Source: Selaginella tamariscina (taxonomy: Eukaryota > Streptophyta > Lycopodiopsida > Selaginellales > Selaginellaceae). From it: a stretch of DNA of 64,000 nt. The stretch covers positions 1-64,000 of the forward strand of contig PUQB01000726.1 of NCBI GenBank assembly GCA_003024785.1, in the 5' to 3' direction. The notes beneath the pieces were generated by a model. It was not told the DNA's origin and ran no database searches. It saw nothing but the letters and a program-made list of their open reading frames with translations. The translations under genes and the position numbers were made by a program. Of the stretch, positions 57,991 through 64,000 are shown in pieces (position 1 is the first letter of the stretch; each line of letters begins with the position of its first letter).

Positions 57991-60150
57991 ATTGACCATG
58001 CCTGCTCATGTATCAATGTCGAAGGTTCCTTCTCACAGGATCCACCTCCTATCAATTCGTCAGCACGTTCATAGGCTCTCCTCACTCCTGTGCATTCACA
58101 GACTTTTGTATAGGGTTCTTCCAATCCTGTACACTCGTCAACATCAGCACATGTTTTTCCTAATCTTGCCTTTTTTCATTACTTTGTTTTATTCCATCCC
58201 CCAAGATCCTTCCTCTTTTTCATTCACAATTCCCTCATTCTCCTCTCTGTATTATCACCACTATTATGTATGAACTTGCCATGATCCTGCTTCTTTTCAT
58301 CTTTTTGCTTTTCAAGTAACTTTTATATCCTCTTCTACCTCTCTTGTATTTGACTTTCCTGTTTTTTAATCTCCTTCTCCTTCTCCTACTTCTTCCCTGC
58401 ATCCAAGTATCACTTCTTTTAAGACGTTTTTTATAAGCATAAAGCTGCAGTTCTTCCTATTCACAGGTCCTATGACTGTCCCATCGATCTTGCAGAGGGG
58501 AAGATTCTACCGTTCAAACTGATTTATGCATTGTCACCTATAGAATTGGAGGTTCTTCATTAATACATCGAAGACAACTTGGCATCCAGCTTCATTTATC
58601 ACTCAAAGTCCCCTGCAAGAGCACTTATCTTCTTTGTTAAGAAAAAAGATGGGAGTTTGCATTTGGTTGTGGACTACAAGGGTTTGAATTAAGTCACTAT
58701 CCGAAACCAGTACCCATTGCCACTGATCCCAAAACTTCTCAATCAATTACGAGGAGCAAAGGTGTTCACAAAGACCGACTTACGAAGGGCCTATAATCTT
58801 GTATGGATTTGTCCATGCGATGAGTGGAAGACTGCCTTTTGTACAAGGTATAGACACTTTGAATACACGGTGATGCCTTTCAAACTTACAAATGCCCCAG
58901 CTATGTTCCAACACATGGTGAACGACATCTTTCATGACTTCTTGGACCAGTTTGTGGTGATTTACCTCGATGGCATCTTGATTTTCTCCAAGGACTAGGC
59001 AGCACATGATAAACATGTACGACTAGCTCTACAGAAGCTTCATGAGCATGGCATGTATGGAAAGTTGGATTTCAAAATGGCAAAGTAGATTCATTGTTTA
59101 GGTGCTCTTACCTTGCATCGACCTCGGGCGATCCTACATACGACTGTCAAAAGTAAGTGTTGTTGGGTCCTAGTCAATTTCGGCTTGCAGCATTATATGT
59201 TTATCAGCCTCCAGCAAATTCAACACTTCTACAGGGCATCCGTTTGCAATTGGCTACAAACGACTTAGCGAAGAATGTGTTTTCACACATTAGTCATGAC
59301 ATCGCAAGCTCCTGTCCTCTAGTTCCCATACAAATTACAAGTTGTTTACTATACATGACGAACTCCTGTACCGGAAGGGTCTCCTGTACATTCATGTTGG
59401 TGTTTACAGGACTCATGTGGTACAAGATTGGCATGATACCTCGGCTACATGACATTTTAGTGTGGCCAAGACAGTTGAGTCGGTGACTCGCAACTATTGG
59501 TGGTCTAGGTTGCGAGGTTTTGTGAAAAAATTTGTACAGAGTTGTGACACCTGTAATAGATTGAAGATGCATTGTCACGGGTCCTTTGGTCTTCTTCGTC
59601 CCCTTTGCTCCTTGGAGATCCATTTATATGGATTTCCTCATAAATCTTCCTCCTCGTGGATTTGATGCAGTTCTTGTGGTGGTTGACCATTTCACCAAAT
59701 AGACTCATTTCTTGCCTTGTAACAAAACGGTTATAAGCTAGACAACTGTTGAGTTGGTGATCTGTGAAGTGTTCTAACATCGTGGTCTTCCTGAGAGCAT
59801 TGTTCTAATCGAGACTCACAATTCATGTTCAAATTTTGGCGAGAGCTTCTCCGAAATTTACAAGTTAAAGTGGATCTTTCTTCAGGATATCATCCGCAAA
59901 TAGATGGGCAATCAAAACGCACAATTTAAACCTTGGAAAGTATCTTCACTGCTTTATCAATTACCAATAGGACAACAGGTTGGATCTTCTTCCTATGGCG
60001 GAGTTTGTTTATAACAACTCCATTCACGCATTTATAGGCCAGACACCTTTCTTTGCTCTTACAAGTTAGCATCCACTTTTTGACTTTGCTCCTCCTGCTT
60101 CTCCTTTTTCAGCTTTTACAGTATAGGATCGTCTCTAGTATCTTCGTTAG
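57991..60150 (+). pseudogene. Chromovirus A pol relic, copy 3, cut at 60150
   Basis: Best-preserved RT of the three: 58717-58998 is one open frame with [39 protein letters not shown] and [14 protein letters not shown] (YLDG where the family has YLDD). Integrase zinc region 59462-59600 (NYWW, SCDTCNRLK). The integrase core follows in broken frames to about 60100. The sequence ends abruptly at about 60150 (GTATCTTCGTTAG), where the next bases belong to an inverted LTR fragment. The integrase end, chromodomain and LTR are missing. Confidence 0.82.
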
Positions 60151-60151
60151 G

Positions 60152-60451
60152 GCTTATACAGTGGGTATCTACCACTAAATCCTAGCTATAGGTGGCACTC
60201 TCCCATGGTCTGCCGCCTGATGACAGAGTCTTGCCTGTCATATTTATGCGCCTCCCCACGCGTGCTGTCCTTCGTACCCTGGGTAGTTGGTCCGGACGAT
60301 CGAATCTTCGCCCGCTTATGCTGCCACCTGACACCGGTCACCATCAGTCCGTACCTGAAGTACCTCCCTTAATCCGGCACTTCGTCCAGCCACTCGTCTA
60401 CACCGATGGGCAACCTGCCGGTTGGCCGTGATGACAGGCCACCGTCAACCA
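60152..60451 (-). repeat. Inverted 5' fragment of the gag-only element's LTR
   Basis: Complement of 44171-44468, ending exactly at the LTR tip TGGTTGAC (60451 side). It is followed by ATCATTTCTTGAC, the complement of the insertion-site flank at 44158-44170. So it is part of an inverted copy of the whole 5' junction, not a new insertion. Confidence 0.88.
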
Positions 60452-61083
60452 ATCATTTCTTGACAAATAGAGTATTACTGTAAATTCATAAAAGATTTAT
60501 CAAAGATAGTAGCACCGTTGACAAATCTCACGAAGAACATTTCATAACATTGAACTTTAGAGTACCAACGGGCATTCGTTAAACTCAAAGAAGCTATTTC
60601 TGCTAAGCCAAATTTGCAATTGCCAATTTTTGAAGATCCATTTGAAATAGAGTGTGACGCTTTGACTTTGCAATTGGTGGTGTATTGTAGCAGAAAGAAC
60701 ATTCAATGTCCTTTTTCTTAAAGAAAGTTAAATGTTGCACAAATTCAATAGCTTACTCACAAAAGAAGTATATGCTATTGTTTCTTCTTTGAAGTATTGG
60801 CGTAATTATCTTCCAAGTCAAGACAATGAGGTTTGGACCAATAATGTAACTTTGAGATACTTTAAAATGCAGTTGAAGCTATTACTGAAGTATGCTAGAT
60901 GGCAGCAGAAGTTAGCTTGATTTCAGCCTGAAATCAAATATAAATTTGGAAAAGACAATGTGGTAACTGACACACTTAGTAAAAGGGACATCTTCATATT
61001 ATGTCAGTACAAGTGTAAACTTTAGTAAATGAATTTGTGATGGCATATCCTCATGATGAGTTTGCTAAGGAGGCCTTAGACTT
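60452..61083 (+). pseudogene. Gypsy B2 pol relic, inverted copy
   Basis: Plus-strand copy of 43538-44170. RNase H-like words VYAIVSSLKYWRNYLPS and VWTNNVTLRYFK are open at 60744-60870. Ends GACTT (61079-61083), the complement of AAGTC at 43538. Confidence 0.8.
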
Positions 61084-62047
61084 TGTCATAGTTTTTACTA
61101 TGACTCAACCCTTTACTTTGGGGTTTGACTGTTGTACTTATTGAGATGTGTGACGAAACCTAGTTATAGTGAGAAAAGCCCGTTTAGTGCACTTAAGTGT
61201 TTAGGGGTAGTCCGGTTGGCTGTCACTAGGTACCTCGAGAAACTCTAAGCGAAGGTAGTACTTACCTTTTAGAAAACTCTCCCCTAGTTTGACGTTCCAA
61301 AAGTAGGTTTTCCGTTAAAAGTATAGCTTGTCAAAAAAGGGTTAGGGACACCCCTAGCATTGACCTAACCCTAGGGTTGCCCTAACCCCACGCCCCTAGG
61401 GGTTAGGTTTAGAGTTAGGTTAGGACAACTCATTTTCATTAAGGACTGGCATTTTTGTGCTAGCCCACTTACTCATTTAGGAAAACAGGGTGGGGGCTCC
61501 ATCACATAATTAAGGTACAGTATATGTAGTGAGGCTTCCTGGGTTCAAAAGAGTTTGTTAACCTCCTATCAGTGCAAGCTAAGCTTGTGTCATCAAGGCG
61601 CAACCCTTTGTTGTGCCGCCCAAACTTTTACACGACAGGGGTACGTCCCACCTTTGGGTTAAACTATCCTTATCATTGACAGGATTTTGCCTTTGTGATA
61701 GGGGTACGTTACTTCCAAGGAGTTAGTCAAATTCCTTGGCCTAAAAACCTACTCGCAAGCTCAAAAGGCATTGCCCAAGTTCACGTTTTGCAGAACTAGT
61801 GATTGAGACCTTGCTCCGGTTGCCTCAACCACGCCAAGCTAGGAACGATACCTATAGCTCGGCTAGTCTGCGTGTCCTAATTCACAAGGTGAGCCTCGTT
61901 TGTGGACTTGGTTAGCTAGGGGCTTAAGTTCCTAAGGGTTGGGTTCCTAATACGGGTTACTTTACTAGATTCCATGGGGTTTCAGAGAGTGGATTCTAGG
62001 GTTGGCACCTACGAGCCGCCTTTGTGGCACCAGGTAAAACTCTGACA
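61084..62047 (+). repeat. 5' LTR of B1 copy 3
   Basis: 964 bp, TGTCATAG...CTCTGACA. It includes CCCTAACCCCACGCCCCTAG near 61380. Complement of 42568-43537 with scattered changes. Confidence 0.86.
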
Positions 62048-62048
62048 G

Positions 62049-62061
62049 TTGGTATCGGAGC
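62049..62061 (+). other. Primer binding site of B1 copy 3
   Basis: TTGGTATCGGAGC directly after the LTR end and one spacer base. tRNA-Met type. Confidence 0.82.
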
Positions 62062-62375
62062 AAGTTCTCTGTGGTCAGTAAGACTGCCTTAAGTCATAGG
62101 GTGTTTTAGTGTTTAGATAACTCTAAATTCCTGATCTACTCTATCGCTTTCGGTTGACATGTCTGTATTCTGCGTAGAGAGTTTGATCCTGTGAATTATC
62201 AAACTTCGGGGAACACTTGCTCAGTGAGTCGGCGTGAGATTCTAGGTATGTCCGAAAGTCTTATGCTAGTTCAAGCCGATGTGTGTGGGTGTACAACATG
62301 TGCAAGCTGTTTCCAACTTCATATTGGGAATATTCCAAGCATATTCTCCGAGTGTTGAAACTAGGGTTCAATACA

Positions 62376-62657
62376 ATGAGTAAAAGAAAGCAACTAGAGC
62401 CTTAGGCAGAGAGGGCTGTCGTAGAGGCTCAAAAGAGGAGATGGATGAGGCTGATCTAGGTCGACCCTTTAGAGTTAAACAACGACCTAGTTGGTGAGAA
62501 ATAATGATGGATGCCCTAAACGAACTTCAAGGGGAAGTTTTGGGGTTGAACGACCGAATCGATAATGTTATTGTTCGGATTTCGACGAATACTGCAGTGC
62601 CAGATGTTCTGCAACTAAATACATGGAAAAAAAAGAAGAAGCATGACTCAGAGTCAA
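62376..62657 (+). pseudogene. B1 copy 3 gag N-terminus, deleted after 62657
   Basis: MSKRKQLEP then a stop (CAG? to TAG at 62402), then in another frame MMDALNELQGEVLGLNDRI and KKKKHDSES. After GACTCAGAGTCA (62645-62656) the sequence jumps to protease. Confidence 0.75.
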
Positions 62658-64000
62658 GAATACAACTTCAATCAACTAGTTTAGCTCGTTGATTGAATTT
62701 GGATGTAATAAAGATGTGTGAAATAAAGATCAATTTTGGCAAAGGTTCTCAAAATACTAATAATATAGCAGGGGAAGTTCCTGTCCAAATCAAAGGTTGG
62801 AAGGCTAAGTTAAACTTAGTTGTCTTGAATACGATGGGTTTGACTTTATTTTGAGTATATAATGGTTCCATAAACATGTAGTCGAAATGAGAGGTTTGGA
62901 GATAATCGAATCACGCTTATAACTGATAAAGAGGACATTAAAAAACAACGCTCAAAATAAAACGCTAACTGATAAGGATTGGAATCCTATGTTTCTTACC
63001 TTAACTCAGTTGTAAGGCGGTTAAACATCAGGAACGTGCATTTCTTGCAATGGTTTTAGATACTGTTGGAGTCAAAATAGGAGATGGTCAGGAATCTATT
63101 TCCGAACCTATTTTGGAAGTCTTGAACATGTTTAAGGACTGTTGTCAAAAGACTTGCTGCCCGAGTTACCTCCACGTCGAGCTGTGGACCACATGATAAA
63201 GATTTTGCCAGGTTCATCTCCACCGGCAAGAGCCCCATATCAGTTGAATCCTCAAGAGTTAGTAGAATTGAAGAGACAGCTGATAGAATTGATTGGTCGA
63301 GGACACATTTGACCTAGTCGATTGCTGTATGGTGCACCGATCTTGTTTATAATGAAAAAGAATGGTACAATGCGAATGTGTGTGGATTATCAAGTGTTGA
63401 ATGCGATAACTATCAAAAATAAGTGTCCTTTTCCATGAGTGGACGACTTATTTGATATATTATCGAAAGCAAAGTATTTTTCAAGAATAGACTTGAGGTC
63501 TGGGTACTATTAAATTTGAGTAGCAGAGAATGACATTAAGTAAACCTCTTTTTGAATGCATTATGGATCATTTGAGTTTCTAGTCTTGCCATTCCGATTG
63601 TGCAATGATCTAACAACTTTTTGCATAATGATGGATGATGTGTTTAGAGACTATCTAAACGAGTTCGTAGTGGTGTATATTGATGACATTCTGGTTTTCA
63701 GTTCGACAACTGAGGAACATGTGGAACACTTAGAAAAAATGTTTCAGAGGTTGAGAGAGGACCAGTTGTATGCTAAAGAAAGCAAGTGCGCATTTGGTCA
63801 AACAAGATAGATTTCTTGGGATACTTGATTTCAGGTGGGGAGGTTGCCATGGATCCAAAGAAAATTCAAGCTATTACCGAGTGAATAACTTTGAAAGACG
63901 TGCATAAAGTGAGATCATTTCTTGGTCTGATGAAGTATTACTGAAGATTCATAAAAGGTTACTTGGAGATAGTGACATCAGTGACAAATCTCATGAAAAA
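62658..64000 (+). pseudogene. B1 copy 3 protease remnant and RT, window end
   Basis: A protease remnant (INFGKGSQNTNNIA) lies at about 62730. RT from about 63235: [28 protein letters not shown], then 63556-63810 in one frame with [30 protein letters not shown] (catalytic YIDD) and KESKCAFGQT. Stops replace several codons (RGHI*P, FP*VDD). Runs off the window. Confidence 0.8.

Larger units (their letters stand above)
61084..64000 (+). mobile_element. Chromovirus B1, copy 3, inverted and running off the window
   Basis: 5' LTR 61084-62047, PBS 62049-62061, gag start ATG 62376 (MSKRK). An internal deletion at about 62658 removes most of gag and the start of protease, including its DTG. RT follows at about 63235-63900. 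Orientation is opposite to the other B1 copies. Up to 62657 it matches 42000-43537 closely. Beyond that it looks closer to copy 1 (for example CCACATGATAAAGATTTTGC, like 9075-9090). Confidence 0.85.

Noticed and set aside
60152-60451. Solo LTR from an independent insertion
   Set aside because: It is cut at one end and its intact end keeps the same host flank as 44158-44170, so it is part of an inverted duplication.
1-64000. tRNA or rRNA genes
   Set aside because: None recognised by eye. The TGGTATCGGAGC words are retroelement primer sites, not tRNA genes.

Overview
The window is a repeat-rich stretch of a land-plant nuclear genome. The evidence is a split SBP-box (SPL) transcription-factor gene, chromodomain-bearing Ty3/gypsy elements (chromoviruses), tRNA-Met-type primer sites and interstitial CCCTAAA runs. 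The taxon cannot be fixed from sequence alone. The Tf1/sushi-like chromovirus A and the DUF7869-like transposon would fit a bryophyte, lycophyte or fern better than a flowering plant, but this is inference. Almost all coding material is transposon-derived and most of it is decayed.

Layout. A compound unit recurs: B2 (old gypsy relic, minus) - C (host-like DNA with the SPL gene) - A (chromovirus relic, plus) - B2 - B1 (chromovirus, minus, LTRs 0.92-0.97 kb). The end of one unit is at 1-11286. A second unit runs 25721-42567. A third starts at 42568 and continues to about 60150. At 60150 the order breaks: 60152-64000 is an inverted, internally deleted copy of the B1/B2 end of a unit. Later insertions date the duplications because the sister copies keep empty sites: a 1.3-kb TRIM at 3860-5169, a 14.4-kb TIR element at 11287-25720, and a 7.6-kb gag-only LTR element at 44171-51773.

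The most unusual object is the 14434-bp element at 11287-25720. It has imperfect 24-26 bp terminal inverted repeats and a 5-bp TTTTA target duplication, and it sits in the B1 LTR. It carries a minus-strand gene resembling DUF7869 proteins (motifs DNCAGENKNR and GHTHEDID), which I infer to be its transposase. A divergent plus-strand gene looks like a ParB-type domain joined to a DNA-methyltransferase-like domain, and there is a broken FCP1/HAD-phosphatase-like passenger. Between the divergent genes lie two arrays of the perfect palindrome GGCGGGATTAATCCCGCC (at least 16 exact copies, many degenerate, period about 45 bp). One array lies upstream of each gene, which suggests a binding-site system for one of the element's own proteins.

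The LTR element at 44171-51773 has matching LTRs and a 5-bp ATGAT duplication. It encodes only gag, a zinc knuckle, a protease-like stretch and a coiled-coil protein, with no recognisable reverse transcriptase or integrase, so it must be mobilised in trans if at all. The two SPL copies (28919-30564 and 53309-54944) carry different lesions, so neither reads through intact as given.
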